A stretch of DNA of 64,000 nt from assembly GCA_022818135.1 (NCBI GenBank), contig JAFMSR010000018.1, positions 19,582,595 through 19,646,594 of the forward strand, in the 5' to 3' direction. Source of the DNA: Saxidomus purpurata. Taxonomy: Eukaryota > Mollusca > Bivalvia > Venerida > Veneridae. The position numbers and the translations under genes were made by a program. The notes below the pieces were generated by a model. The model saw only the letters and a program-made list of their open reading frames with translations. It had not been told where the DNA came from and did not search any database. Position 1 is the stretch's first letter. The number at the start of each line of letters is the position of its first letter. Positions 26,001 to 40,228 of this stretch are shown here, piece by piece.

Positions 26001-29000
26001 TACATTTTGTAAGCACGCTCTGTCATGAATAAGTAACTAAGAAACAATGAGACAGGACAATCTTTGTTACGCATGGGACAGCATCATTGAATGACAAGCA
26101 GTGATATATTGATCTTATAAAGCACGTCAAAAAGGAAAGTGAACGAGCGTTTAAACCTATCAATATATTGCAATGACATTTATTTTGAGTGTCGCTGTGG
26201 CTCCTTAGAAAGAGCTGACGGCCGTAAAATAACACTTCTCGATCTTCTTATATAAGATATTTTATGTGATGATTTTACATATTAAAAACCTGCATATGCT
26301 TTTTGTTAAGATTTACCAGAAATTGTCACCATATGTGTCCAACTTCACGAAAACTAAGTACACATATGTATACATTTTCTCCCTTTGAATGTTTCACTTC
26401 ATACTGACAAGAGACATATTCTATGAGCATGTGTTTCACAAAATACTTAGGTCAACCGTATACCCAATAATTCCCGTTGTGATGGAATATAAGAAACATT
26501 TCAAATGTTTTTTTTCCGATTTGGTCGGACTAAAGGCTGTGTGGAAATGTTTACGTCACAGTATTGCACTTTTCGTTACGATATAGCTGATGATCCAGCG
26601 GGACTCTTACGGAAGACTACTCTTGTGACACTTTAACCTTCACTTTTGCTTAAACATTTGCCCTCTAAGTTTCACTTTATCGCTATACCAAAGCCGACGC
26701 CGAACGTACTCCACGACGATTTACCTCCAGAATTTCTCATGATTATATTCGCTAGTCGTTACTCGGAATACGAATGCAATAGCGTATTCTCTGGAACTGT
26801 TGATAAAGGATGTGTTATAGTCAGGCCGCGCTTTTTATCAACTTATCGCCATATATAACGATTTTAGAAACCGACCGTATATGAGATATTCTCTGTCTCT
26901 TAGTTCATTTGTCAAATCTATGTTTAATTGGCGGGTTGGGGAAAGTGGAATAATAAAAGAAAGACACAGTAATATCTTCTTATACGAGAACTATTTAAGT
27001 CAATAATCGAGGAACGTAAATATCGGATCATAAATATCATGCAGTGATAAACAATTCGAACTTCAGAGACAAGATGCAAAACAGCACAATAACTTTGCTC
27101 GTGCTTGATGAAAATTTAGCATAAGCTGTGGTGACGATCAAAACTAAATTCATTTTATTCCTTTATTTGCATATAGTTTATCTACGTGATTTGCTGTTCG
27201 GAAAGATATATTATTTATTTCCGCATAGAAAAAGAGCAGTTCCTGTCATTCATTCACGTTTCTCAATATTCATCACAAATCTCGTGCATTTTTATGTGTT
27301 TGAAGAAAATCATGCTTTGCATCATGGAGCTCAGAGTAATTTTACAAGGACTACAAAATGTATAAATGAAAAAGTTTAATTCTCACCGAAAAATCTCAAG
27401 TCAGAAAATATTTCGAAAATTTGTAAAAATTCTGTTGCGGTAATGTGGGGGTCGTTATACAGAGCTACAATGTATATCAGTAATGAAGGATCTTAGTTAT
27501 GTTATCAATATTCCCAATTTGCCGAAATCAATTATACAGACTGACTTGATTACAGAACCATCATAATAGAACAATGATAAAAGCTCGTTAGACGACGCTC
27601 ATTAAGCTTAACAATATCATCAGTGACCCAATTTACGCATGTTATAAAAGAGACCAGATAGTGATTATCATTTTTATAAAGAATTGTTTTATAGACGCAA
27701 TATAGATATATACGTAGATATATACATGTACATGTAGTTGATATTTATCGCTGCTGTTTTGGCTGACAACCGAGAATGAGTATGCACTTATAATTGATTT
27801 TAAAATGCAAATTAAACCTGCATGTCATAGACCGAATTTTTTAGTCACGTGGTTATCTAGTTCAAACCAGTTACCCGTCCATCCTCCCTTTCCCTCTTCT
27901 CGGCTGATCTGCTCCTGGAGTTATTATTTCAACAACTCATATTCACCACATTGTGCATAGGGGGTGTTTTGATGCAGGACTGATTTATATCATTCGCATG
28001 TTTTCTATGTAGTTACGACAGTTTTGCACCAAACTTTCACATGTACATTTCGTGCGTAATACAGCTTACAGTATCTATTTTTACATTAAACAAGTCTCCG
28101 AGCACCTTTCATATGAACCAACCATTAAATATTTAAGAACTAAACAAACTTCAGCCGAGTTGAAAGACATTCTACTGTTTTTATGGCCATGTTAATGGTA
28201 TTCTGGCTGAACAAAGCATAAAAGGTACAAAGTATGGCCACATTCTTGTGTCTTTCTATCCACTGTCCTGCGCTACCAGGGTGTTTAAGTTAATTGTCTA
28301 CATGTTAAAATGTGTTGGTGTTTTTGTTTGTCAGCATTTTGCAGGCCAAGACGTCGTGACTTGCCGAACTGTTTACAAAAAAAAACACCTTCAAACCTGT
28401 TTCAGTCGTCGCTTCAAAGAAACAAACCCGTTCTTTCAGTTGTAGCGGCGGGTACAGTTTTTAACTTAAAAAAAGACCAAACAAATAAAGTCTCAGAAAA
28501 ATAAAAAAATATTCATTAAAAAGGGGAAATGTTATATTTTATCATCCCTTTTGTGATTTTAGAATAACTTTATTAATTAAAATGTTATCGCGAGTTAATG
28601 ACAGCGCTCCTATATAAACCTATAGTAAATTTGTGGCGTGTATTGGCCCTGGCTGTGACACTTTTTCTGCCACATGAGAACAAGAAAGTCAGTTTGATAT
28701 AATATCAGTACAAAACCTATCAAATAGAAAAACATGTCGATTTCACACACTGTAGTTTAAAAATACTGTTTAAATATAGTGCACCACTTAACACTTATGT
28801 AAACTTAAAAATTATTTCATAAAATAGGAGTACATAGACTGTATTTTCGGTTCCTCATACATGGATTGTCACGTGACACTCATTTATTTGTTTATACATG
28901 TATAATCATTTTGATGAAAGGAAACAGTTTACCTACAAGAAAACTCTACCAATTTTAAGTCAACTCTTCATTTCCTATCTACCTTATAACTATGAACATG

Positions 29001-31059
29001 TGTGTCTTGGACGAACGTCTGCTCGTTTTTTCGTTATTCTTGAGCAGTAACGTGCATAACATATTTACCACTTTTACAATGATATTCTTGACAAATGATA
29101 GTCATATATTGATACTAAACTTTCCTCAAGCTATTATCTAAGTAAAAGGACTTATGTGCGTACAAAAAGGTAGCTCACCGTCTGTAAATATGACAAACAT
29201 ACGTCTGGAACGGCCGTAAAATACCTTACAACTACAACAAAGGTAACTTTAATGCATGACCAAGACATTTAAGGCTTATCGTTTAAAAATTTATACCTTT
29301 TCTGCAGTTTGAAATTCTTTACCCTGAAGTACTGTCTAACAGGCCTGTTTTATGGACTGTAGAACGAAATCTCTAGGCTATAGGCTTTTAATGAGAAACG
29401 TATGGAAGAAAGTACGCAAAGTATGAACCATAAAGTGCTATGTCATGTATGCACAGGTAACCACCAGAGCGGTAATGTTCACCACGTTCCCAGAGCCTGA
29501 CATGGCGTGGGCGTGCATTCTGGCAGTAAGAATGTTTTTACATAGGGTATTTTGGCGTTTTAACATTTGTTTTCTCATCAGAGTCCCAGATACAAAAACA
29601 ATAACTCGTACCTGAATTCACTGTTTGGTACCTTTTTTCTTTCTTTCTTTTCCTTACTATGGCATTTGGCAATGTCATTATATATCGTTCATTGTTTTGA
29701 ACAAGGAATTCTCGACGAAGACTATGTCTCGTAAGTGTATAAAAAGACGGATGAATTTGAAGCAGTTCATGAAACACACGCGGTATTTCTTATCAAGTCC
29801 CCTAATTCTGCAAGCGACAAATTTAAATAAAATTGTTTTCTTATATGTTTCGTCATAAAAAACGATCGGTTAACGGATCATGATGACACCATAATATGCT
29901 GAATGATTATCTACGTAATGAAGACACTGATAAACAAATCATTAACATATTGATAAAGCGTTAAAAAGTACAAGATTTTATGAAAAACAATAAAAACAAG
30001 TCAATTTTACATGTAGTAAACAGTTACAGGATTTTTCGTCTGCAAAAAGCCCATACACATATAATCTAAATTAACGTTCAAGAGTTCAGTCCCTTAGAAC
30101 TATCAACGCCATTTGTATCAAGTTAGCAATAAAGCCTTTATTAAAGGCAGACTGGCGCGATACTGTTTACTTATAAAGATTAATAAATAGAATAGTTGCC
30201 ACATCGGTTTGTAAGCACACTACCTGAAGGCTGAATTCTTTTGGAAAAATTTAACTCTGACATATATTTTGATTGTCAAAAGCTGGCTGTTAGGTACAAT
30301 GGCTGAAACATTTATCATGAAGAATACAATGAATTTCATTGTCCTGCTTTGCTTTGGCACGTGATCCATTTTATGAACTTGCTGTGATCCAGTCTATATT
30401 GCAGAGGCTGAGAACTTGATCTAGTTCTGAGACGATAGTGGTGTTGTGTCCATTAAAGGAAATGTAGTGCACATTATCTTCAGAAAATGCATGCAATTTG
30501 ATGTAATCTAGAATCTATGTATTTTAAATGAAGAGTAGTTACCAGGATATACAAACCTGTTTGAATCTGTCTCCTAGAAATTTTCTAATGAAGGCTGATG
30601 TTAAATACAGACTCTGGCATATTTCATACAAAAAAGATACTGGCTGCATTATAAGACAACGGATGACCACTAACACAGACTCAATAGTACTCCATTTCTA
30701 AATTTTCATACTCCCACAATGTACTGATATTCTTTAGTGTTAAAAACGAACGGTGTTAAACAAGAATTGAGGTAATTATTTCAAGTGTTTAATTATTCAT
30801 AGAAATTCTCCTAGCGCCATGTTTGGTCAACGGCGGTGTGAAAAGTTCATCGCTTTTGTACAGAAAGTAATAAATTAATATATCGCTGTTGTAGTGTACT
30901 GAAAACTTCGTTATATATTTATAGGAGAACCAAAAGACATCCAATATGCTTTTTTCACATACAATGTATATTAAGAGGTAAAAGAATTTTTGTCTCTAAA
31001 TTATTTTTTTATTACTTGTTACTCGAAGTTTGAAATTAAAAAGCTCCGTACGGAGGAGG

Positions 31060-31830
31060 AAAAAAAAAGACTTTTTTTACATGACAAACTTTGTTTCATC
31101 GTGGACCTGCTTTCTCTTCTAAAATCCGACGTAAGAACACCCCCTCCCCGAGCAAAATGCCCTTGAAAATTTGTTGACTTTTTTAGGGATAAAATATATT
31201 ATTTAAGGAGGGGAAGGGGCCAAAGTTTGGCCCAAATCGCACTCAAAAATAACTAAATTTTCAGATAAAAATACTGGTGTCAGTAACAAAACTGTTAACA
31301 ACGGCATTATTGTTGAAACAAATGAAAAAATATATTTTTATCTTTTTTTGAGTCTTCTGAACACTGTTTTCTTTGGAAAAATTAACAAAAAACGGGGTCG
31401 CGAAAATAGATGACAAACGAAAAATCGGCGATTTTCGGCTGACTATTTCAATTGTAAGGTATCAAATAATTGCAAGAAGTGATTATGAAACGTTTTTTTG
31501 ATGGAAACTTACTTTTATAACAATTTTGGCAAGCATTTGATTAATTTATCAAAAACTTTTGTCAGCATTCATTTTGAGGTGAGTTTTTGTCAAAAATGGG
31601 GAAATATACTCATGTTAGGAGGGGAATGGGGCGATTTTGTCCCAAATCGGTCTGAAAAAATTCACTAGACGAATGCAGCTTCTTGACGTTATCACTTTGT
31701 ATAAACGGACCTCTAATTTCGCGATTTTAAATTTTGAAAAAAAAATGAAAAAAATTTTTTTGATTTTTTTTTTTTTGAAAATAGAAAAATAGGGGCGGCG
31801 GGTTCGAGTAACGACAAATAAAAAAACACT
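31060..31830 (+). repeat. Local duplication with about 410-bp spacing
   Basis: AGGAGGGGAAGGGG followed by CCCAAATCGCACTCAAAAA (from 31206) recurs as AGGAGGGGAATGGGGCGATT followed by CCCAAATCGGTCTGAAAAA (from 31617). Poly-A/T runs and GACAAA(C)GA-type motifs accompany both. Origin unknown. Confidence 0.55.
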
Positions 31831-31929
31831 GGCCTAAATAATTTTTAAGAAAATTTCATCAAGTCGATTTTTAATTTATACTATTATTTACTGTCTATTG
31901 CGAAACAAGTTCTTACAACTTATATTTAT

Positions 31930-32097
31930 CACTCTCGAGACTCATTCAAGATGGAATCAAACTCAAAGAGAGAGGCAATGTTGAAATATTTGTGTCTTGC
32001 CTAAGGACACTACCGACATGGCTATGGTAGGGATTGAACTGTGGACCCTGTTGATCCTGAGGCGAATGTGCTACCACTATGCCATGATGGTTTCATC
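31930..32097 (-). mobile_element. tRNA-derived SINE, minus strand
   Basis: On the minus strand the head reads CATGGCATAGTGGTAGCAC (A box), then CCACAGTTCAATCCCTACC (B box), then GTGTCCTTAGGCAAGACAC, a body motif shared by SINEs of many aquatic animals. The head starts near 32097. It lacks a pairable acceptor stem, so it is not a tRNA gene. Confidence 0.75.
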
Positions 32098-35000
32098 AAG
32101 TGACCATGTAAAGTCTGATCAAAATTCTGTACATATCACTTAGACCCAACAAGGATGGACTGCCAAGGTTAAGGTGTTAGGACTGTCAGTTAAATGTGAA
32201 TCTTAAAAACCTTTTTCAACTACATGTATGACTTGTACTTTCAATATGTAACAACCTTCATCAGAAAATAAATCTTCTCTTTCATGAAATATCATAACAG
32301 GGTGGAAACTTTCTTGAATCTTTATATGATTTCTTAAACATTTTTTTCAGTATTATTAAAACACCTTTCATACGAGAACCATTTAAATATCTTTAAGTTT
32401 GACAGGTTAAATATTGATTTGAAAGTAGGATTCATTATTTATTGTAATTACCGGGTAACAAAAAAAGCGGCTGAAATTTTCTATACACTAGTGCTATACA
32501 CTATGTACATATTTACTTAATGGATTTTTCATTCTATTAAAAACAGACAGAATACACTGTCCCAGAGGTTAATGCATTGGTATAATATTAGATCATATTA
32601 AGTTACCAGTACACACAATTAAAACATTAATTTTAGATAATTGTTGATGCCTGAATTGAGATTTTAAACATGATTAAGGAGATCAAAGACTTTGTCTTAT
32701 TTGTCTTACCACTATTTACGTATACAGAAATATAAAGAAGTTTCTGCAAGATTAATCCATTAAAAGTCAATTATACAAGAGCCAATAAGTGCAAAAGGTT
32801 TGGTCTGCGATCCTAGTGACTATGTAAATTTTAAATCAACCCGTTCAAGGAATTGTATTAGTAAGCAAATTTATAACTTGTATATAATTCTGCCTTTGCA
32901 ACCAGTGTTGATCATGATCAAACTGCAATTCCATGAACTGCACTGTTCCCTGTTAAGTGATTAAACTTTAAAAGAAAACACCCCTTGAACAATTAATTGT
33001 ATTGTCAACGTTGTGAGATGGACATGTCCACTTCAGAAATTGAACGTTGTAACAACTAAAATTTGGTACGAAAGCTGTCCAGTCTCAATCTGGGTGAACA
33101 ATGACATTGTCGTAACATATGTTATGTAATATGAGAGAAGGGAATTCCTTTATCAGGTTGTGACGTCCTTTAAAGGATTTACTTAATAAAGATACTATAA
33201 CATACACAACATCTTATAATTTGATACAATACAGCATTATCCCCTACAGAATCACATGTTCATTTCTATTTCTTAACCATTCTAATTAAACAGTGCAATG
33301 CTCCAGTTCTCTGTTTAATGAAGTTAACTTTATTACCATTACCCCGGCAGACACTTTCATGATCTTTTTATAACACTTAAATGGAAGAAATGTAATTAAG
33401 GCTGTTGTAATTTGTAAAACAGGTCTCTCAGATTTAATTATACATAACCTTAATGACAAATGAAATAGCTTGAGGTCAAATCATTCTTAAAAGACTGAAG
33501 AGGCATTGCCCCATCCAAAGATTTAGCTCTTACAAGTTCTTGTTAGTTCCATTTTCCTGCTGTATTCTGATTTATATAGGTTAGTGACATTGCAGGTCAG
33601 TATTAGTTCTCATCCAGGGGCTCACAACTTCTTCACATGAAACCAAGTGCCCAACCTAGGCTCAAACTCACTGTCCCTGATCTGAGCCTGTTTTCCCATA
33701 AAACTGAGTCTTAGACACTTTGGGAAGAGGGCAAGCTGAGAAGAGAAAAACATTACTTGCAAAGCAGTTTTGTGTTATGTTGTGGTATATGTTAATTATT
33801 TTGTCTGTCCTTTTGGCAACAATTCATGACTATACAGTGTGACTATACAGTGTATGTGTGTATGCGATGTTATTGTCTCCATATGCCACACAGTCAGTTT
33901 TTCTCCATGCATATGTTGTCATGGCTTTTCCCATTACTTTCATTGTTGGACATAATGGTTTATGGTATCTGAATGCAGATTGACTGAATTATGTTATATA
34001 TCCTATGTAGTTATTTCACTGCAATGATTATATACAATAACAGAAGATGGAATTATGATAGACTCACTGCGGTTTTTATACAGAATATATTTCACCGCAG
34101 TTTTATCCAACATTTACTAATTTTTTTGGTCTTCAATGAGGCAAAATATCAACTGAGTCATTATTAAAATGCTGGTGACATCACAGTATGACATTAATTG
34201 TCTTAATGCCATTTTAAATATTCAAATATATTGTTTCCTGAGGGTGAAAAAGAAGTGGAGAAAAGCTGTTACCTTTGGTGAAAGCTTTCATTTGTGAACA
34301 CTTTGAGAAGATTTTCATTCCTGCAGCACTTATCATTGTTTGTTGCTAGGTGAAAATACTCAGCAAGAAAACTTAAGGCTTTGGCGACTGAACTTCTACT
34401 ACCATAACTAGTCAAAATTGCAAATAGTGCCTGTGAAAATGGCAAAAGATTAAAAACAAACAGACAAGAAAAACCATTTTCTACGCTTAGAAACACTATC
34501 ATGCAATTAAGCCAAAAGAAAAGCAAAGTGGGAGATTATTTCATAAGTTGTCAATGTTTAAATGGGGAAATGAGTTTGAAAAAAATAAAGCAGGCACTAA
34601 AAAAATGAATCCTGTTATTTAGATTTCCGAGAAGCTGTAAAATGCAGTAAAATGAATAATCATCATAGTTCTTTTCACGCCATTTCAATGCAGCATCAGG
34701 CATGAAAACAATAATTTCACAGATATTTACGACTCTGTCAATAATTTCTGAAACATCTCTTTTCTCTCCATAATAGCCTGAAATTTTCTGTTATTAAAAG
34801 CCGCATTTTATGTACTTTTATCGTGACAGCTTAAATGTGTTATTTCCCAATAAAGACAAATTTCGGTGCAGAAAAAATATTTTGATATTCTTCATCGTCG
34901 TTATGTATTCGTCTATTAATATTAACTGTTTAATACTAAAGTAGCAGGACCAAGGTATGGTATCCTAGCTTGCGGAGATCAATATCTGATCAATCAGGTT

Positions 35001-35953
35001 TTCATTATGACGCCATGGGCTGCAGCGGAAACTTAATTGGGCAGAATAACTCTATCTTGTAAATGGGGATATTAATCACTGTGAAGGTATATGGTGCATG
35101 TAGTTTTCCTGTTGTATGGTCCTTTTTGTTACACGGGAAATTAACTTGCTGCGAAGGTATAAAGTGCACCCAGCTGTCCTCGCGTATCGTTAAGAGTATT
35201 AAATAGCTGTAAATATATTACATTATGTCTTATATAGTGTATGCAGTCTTTGTCTTGTATAATCCTTTCAGGATATAGAACCAGTGAAGGTATATGGGTG
35301 CATACATATTAAAAAATAACACTGAATTCTTCCAGAATGTTTTAGTATAAAGTAAAGGTTAAAATTTGAACCAGAGTCTTTCACTTCTTTTGTCATCAAG
35401 TTTTTGTTACTCTGAACTCGTTTCCCATCTATAACAGACATCTTCTCCTGGGAAGGCTTTCTTTGGAATAATCAAGCCTCTTCCTGAAGTTGACTTTTCA
35501 TCCCCTTGTGTGCCGAAATAAAATAATGATCGTGCTACTTTTCCAAGCAAATTATGCTGCAAATAAAAGATCCAGGCCCACTAGCCTCTCAGACAAAAGG
35601 TTCCATTATGGAATAGATAGGACAAACACAAATGTAAAACTCAAGGATGGTGTGATTTTGTTTAAAACCGAACAGTTTGGGAAATTTATACTGTAAGAAA
35701 GAAATTTATGACTAGAAAGTGGCAGGGGACTTTTTGATATAGTGCAGAAACCCAAAATGATGCAAATCTAAATCATTAATTCAGTGAATATTTGTAAAAA
35801 GTTTCATATTTCTATCAATAAAATGTTGAATAATCAATACACTTTCATGCCATGCAGTTGAATGCATTTTGTAACTCAGTAATTATAAATGTAAAATTTT
35901 GTCAAATATCATGATATAATAATATTTAATATCTCTATTTTCTTTTTTTTTAG

Positions 35954-36168
35954 ACCTTCTGTGTGATTGCGCCAAGATTCAAGAAAGAGTACATCTATCG
36001 TTTTTCATCGACATCATCGTTCTTTTTACTACCAGTCTGGAATCCATTCCGTCGATTTTGTGTCTTCATAGCAACCAGTCAGTGGTTTGATTATTTTATC
36101 ATCGCCACTATTCTAACCAACTGTATATTTCTGGCCATGCCAACCAGTGATGCAGCCGTCACTTCAGA
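35954..36168 (+). CDS. NaCP60E-like: Sodium channel exon 2: domain I, pre-S1 and S1
   Basis: Acceptor TTTTTTTTTAG|ACC; joins exon 1 in phase 0 to give ERDK-TFCVIAPRFKKEYIYRF. Residues 125-195, plus two bases of codon 196. TFCVI...YRFSSTSSFFLLPVWNPFRR corresponds to the conserved pre-S1 block of Nav channels (TFxV...FRFSAT...PF.P.RR). The hydrophobic stretch from about residue 167 to 186, ending ATILTNCIFLAM, is S1; the ILTNC motif is typical of Nav domain I. Donor GA|GTAAGT at 36169. An in-frame GTG or ATG inside the exon is not a start, because the coding frame continues upstream through the splice. Confidence 0.93.
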
Positions 36169-36593
36169 GTAAGTACATGCAATGGGAAAACTATTGTAAG
36201 GGTTTTGCTGCTGTTAAAACTTAAATACATAAATTTTAATGGCCGGGACAGTACCAGGATTCAAGTCTGTACTGTATGGCAACAATGGCAATGCAAAGTA
36301 AGAAGTACCGTACACAATACATCTATCTAAATATTACCCTCTCCCTCTTCCCCCCACCCCACCCCTCCCTACCCAAAAGAAGAAATGATATGCGTTAATT
36401 ACTTACACCTAATCTTCACCACATAGGTACATGACAACACTAACACTATTGCCCTGTGAGACTAAAAGTCACAAAATTAAGGCCAAACAAACAAAATATA
36501 TATATGTCTCCTTGCCAAATAAAGGTCGGTTGTCAGTGTTTTTGCTTTTTTTTCTGTTTTTGCTTTAAAAAGCGCTTGAAAATTGGTCTTTTT

Positions 36594-37657
36594 AGCTCAC
36601 CTGGCTACGCCAGGGTGAGCTTTTCTGATCGATGATTGTCCATCGTCCGTCGTCCGTCTAGAGCTTAGATATTTGGCATGTAGCATTGTCTAGTGGACCT
36701 CTACCAAGATTGTTCAAATTATGACCCCCGGGTCAAAATTGACGCGGGTGGGCCCTTAGTTTTTGCTAGGAATATATAGGGAAAACTTTAAAAATCTTCT
36801 TCTCTGAAACCACAAGGCCTAGAGCTAAGATATTTGGCTGTAGCTTGTCTAGTAGACCTCTACCAAGATTGTTCAAATTATGACCCCGGGTCAAAATTGA
36901 CCCCCACCAGGGGTCACTTAGTTTTGCATAGGAATATATAGGAAAAACTTAAAAATCTTCTTCTCTGAAACCACAAGGCCTAGAGCTTAGATATTTGGCA
37001 TGAGCTTGGCTAGTGGACCTCTACCAATATTGTTCAAATTATGAGCCCGGGTCAAAATTGACCCCGCCCCGGGGTCACTTAGTTTTGCATAGGAATTATA
37101 GGAAAAACTTAAAAATCTTCTTCTCTGAAACCACAAGGCCTAGAGCTTAGATATTTGGCTGTGCTTGGCTAGTGGACCTCTACCAAGATTGTTCAAATTA
37201 TGGCCCCGGATCAAAATTGACCCCGCACCGGGGTCACTTAGTTTTACAAGGCTTATTAGTAAAACTTTAAAAATCTTCTTCTCTGAAACCACAGGCCTAG
37301 AGCTTAGATATTTGGCAGACTTGGCTAGTGGCCTTTACCAATATTGTTCAAATTATGACCCCGGGTCAAAATTGACCCTGCACCGGGGTCCTTAGTTTTG
37401 CTAGGAATTATAGGAAAAACTTTAATCTTCTTCTCTGAAACCACAAGGCCTAGAGCTTAGATTTTGGCTGTGCTTGCCTAGTAGCCTCTTTTAAAGTTTG
37501 TTCAAATTATGCCCTGGGGTCAAATTGACCTTGCCCGGGGGATCTTTGTTTTACAAAGGCGATTGGAAACTTTTTGGTTTCTTATCTAGTGTCTTCCACC
37601 AGGCAAGTGGACTTGTACCAAGGTGAGCGATATAGGGCAATCTTGGCCCTCTTGTTT
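36594..37657 (+). mobile_element. Helentron-like element with 150-161-bp core tandem repeats
   Basis: The left end AGCTCACCTGGCTACGCCAG, then GGTGAGC, is a hairpin, followed by GTCCATCGTCCGTCGTCCGT. The core has about five to six head-to-tail units with landmark TCTCTGAAACCACAAGGCCT at 36801, 36962, 37122, 37280 and 37432 (161, 160, 158, 152 bp apart). Units become more deleted towards the right. The right end AAGGTGAGCGATATAGGGCA, then a hairpin AGGGCAATCTTGGCCCT, ends in CTTGTTT. Open frames inside are repeat-derived. Confidence 0.85.
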
Positions 37658-39039
37658 ATCATTGTCTTATAAAAAAAGGTTTGAAGTTGACAGAAAATAT
37701 TAAGGTTATACAGGAGAGCAGAAAAACATATAATTTTTGGCCAAATGAAGATACACTGTTAGGTCCCACAGTGACTATTACCTGTAAAATAACCCTAGGT
37801 TTAACTTTGATACTTTAACTAAATCAAACTTTTGTAATCCATCTGAAGTATTTGTATTACATCATTTTCAAATTCCAACACTTATGTACAAACAAGAGAT
37901 GGTCGATAGTACGTAAGACTTTGTGTGATCCTATAATCTTAGTAATGTACAAAGGCACCATGTGGGTCAAAACTTAATATCTTTTAAACTATTTGCCATA
38001 CAGTGTGGCTCTTTTTCAAAGCAAATGCATATTTTCTGAGTAGCATGGTAATTTAATTTTCAGCAATACCTAAATACCAGTTTCAAGTAGAAAAGTGATG
38101 CAAAATTTGAAATTACAATTTTAATATGTAAACTATGATAACAGGAGAATAAGAAAATGATAAGAGTGAATGAAAAAGAAAGTAGGGCTCCTGTTTTGAT
38201 TTGATGAAGAAATCAAGCATTTAAATGGCTAATTGAGTCCTAATACACAAGAATGTGTTCATTCTGTGTCCAGTTTCAGTGTTTGTTAAGTACAAATAAT
38301 CTAGTTACTGTCATACATTTTGTATTAAGAATTTTTTATACTTTATTAACTCATTGGAAGACAGTCAAATTCTTACAGTTACCATACACCATGTTCTTTA
38401 CAGTTTGCCTTTTTGAACTCTGACAGTCATATATAAGTATATAACTGAAGGCAACTCCTAAATGCTCTTCCCACTCATCTTAAATAACTTATTTATTTGG
38501 GGTTTAAAGGGGCATTCCCTATCTCTAGCAAATTATTTTATCAAAACATTACAGATAGGCTTAATGTACGTAAAATAATAAATAGATAAATGCAAGACCA
38601 TAATTATAATTATCGAGAAATCTTCCATTTCTGCAAATGCCAATAAAGCTACCTTTTATAATAAATTGTTATCAATCCAAAAATTAAATTCAACTTATAA
38701 ATTGAATGTTTAACAGTACTACAATACATCTTATTTTGCTTATTTTACCTGGTTGTTGATGCTTTTTCTTTGCTGTTGGGGAAGATTCTTAACATAAACG
38801 TATTACGTTTAGTTTTTAAGTTATTTTAACATACATCCAGTTTTAGAGAGTGCCACTTTAAGCAATCAAATAAAAGAAAACTGGCTATAAACTGAAGAAA
38901 GCTCATTCAATTTTCTGTCAGCCACAAAGCAAGCCCACTAACAACCCAGTAACAACAAACCCTGACAGATGCAACTGCAACCAAGGGCCAGCACCCGTAT
39001 TGGGGCTCTTTTACCTCTGCCATGTCAAACCACCTAGCA

Positions 39040-39107
39040 AAAAGCAGAATAAATGTGTCAAGGCACCATCTGGGGCTTTTCATCACTTTCAGTGAAAGCT
39101 CTAGTTT
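39040..39107 (+). mobile_element. Solo 3' end of the 146-bp-array element family
   Basis: TCTGGGGCTTTTCATCACTT, then TCAGTGAAAGCTCTAGTTT, parallels the right end of the element at 61209-62265 (GGGGCATTAATCACATTTAG, then TGATAGCTCTAGTTT): a short hairpin and AGCTCTAGTTT. Confidence 0.6.
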
Positions 39108-39825
39108 ATATCAATTGCCAGGGAGAACTAAGTTTCCTTTTTGGTATCATGTGCTTTTGGTAAAACTTTTGCCAGAGTCATAATTTCATAAGAAGAAAAC
39201 ATCATTTAAATGATTTAGAACACATTTTGGGTGGAAACAATGGCTTTCTGATAAATATTGGGTCAAGGTCATTAGGAATTAATTCTTGCATGTGGTAACT
39301 GGAGAAAAGAGAAACAAAATGTACTCTTCTGTCGTTTGGTGAATGAAATATCTGAAATGAAGCAAGTATGTCTGCTGTGGGTGTTTCTTATACTTACTTT
39401 CTGATACATACTCACATACAATTAGTTATACAGACATTTTTATTGTCATATTTTATATGAAGATAATGAAAAACAGCTGTGATGACATGATTTGCCAAGA
39501 AGTACAACGAGAACAAATGTTATCAGTTTTCAGAACAAAAAAATGAACATCTTAAGGACTGATATGATTATTTTGGCGATAAAATTCTCTTTAATACGCT
39601 CATATCAATGCATATTTTACGAAGACATATTTTTTATACATATCACAATGATGAGCATCTATGATGTCAGTTTACTCTTTTATTCCATCATATAAATGTG
39701 CATATCAGAAAACTTTTATCGGATAAATAAAGAATTATTTCCTTTTGATTCCTTCTTGCAAACTTAATTGCTTATGAAAATATACAGAAAGTCGTTTTGA
39801 TTTATGTTCTACAAACTTAGCAGGG

Positions 39826-40060
39826 AGGTCATTTTGGACAGCAGACAACAAGTTTTGGAGTGTTTAGGTCAAAGGTCAAGGTCACAGTAACCTCATCTTA
39901 GAAAGTGGTTCCTTTTCAAGTAACAATAGCATGCTTAGATCAGCATCATCAGACTTCATTGGTAGTTTGTGGTCAGCATGTGACTTTAGTTGGTTTCAAG
40001 GTCATATGGTCAAACCAGTTGTGAAAATATAAACACCATTGGATTCAGGTCATTAGGTCA
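39826..40060 (+). repeat. AGGTCA-rich dispersed repeat segment
   Basis: AGGTCAAAGGTCAAGGTCAC near 39864 plus further GGTCA motifs. Related segments occur on the minus strand at about 41269-41286 and on the plus strand at 57720-57895. Resembles a tandem-unit repeat rather than a regulatory array. Confidence 0.5.
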
Positions 40061-40166
40061 CATTATATGTTTCATATGTCTGCGGAAACAGTAACCTTTG
40101 TGAATAAAAGGATACACATTTCTATGGCACAGATGTAAAGTGTGTACTAAGGGTTGGCCTTATAGC

Positions 40167-40228
40167 ACTAATAAACTATAATATTAATTAACATAGTACT
40201 AATAAACTATAATACTAATTAACATAGC
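40167..40228 (+). repeat. 31-bp tandem duplication
   Basis: ACTAATAAACTATAATA, then TTAATTAACATAG, is repeated head to tail with one change. Confidence 0.85.

Larger units (their letters stand above)
17264..35953. other. Intron 1 (18.7 kb), repeat-bearing, no nested gene seen
   Basis: Starts GTAAGA, ends TTTTTTTTTAG. The separately listed contents are a small foldback repeat, the CGTACGG block, SINE-like copy B, a local duplication and a minus-strand SINE. A perfect CRE palindrome TGACGTCA lies at 24245-24252, near TATATACGTCA and CACGTCACG. Degenerate GAAGGTATA..GTGCA units recur around 35081-35310. The minus-strand 120-codon open frame at 19320-19682 has no recognised domain. The rest shows nothing supportable. 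Confidence 0.7.
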
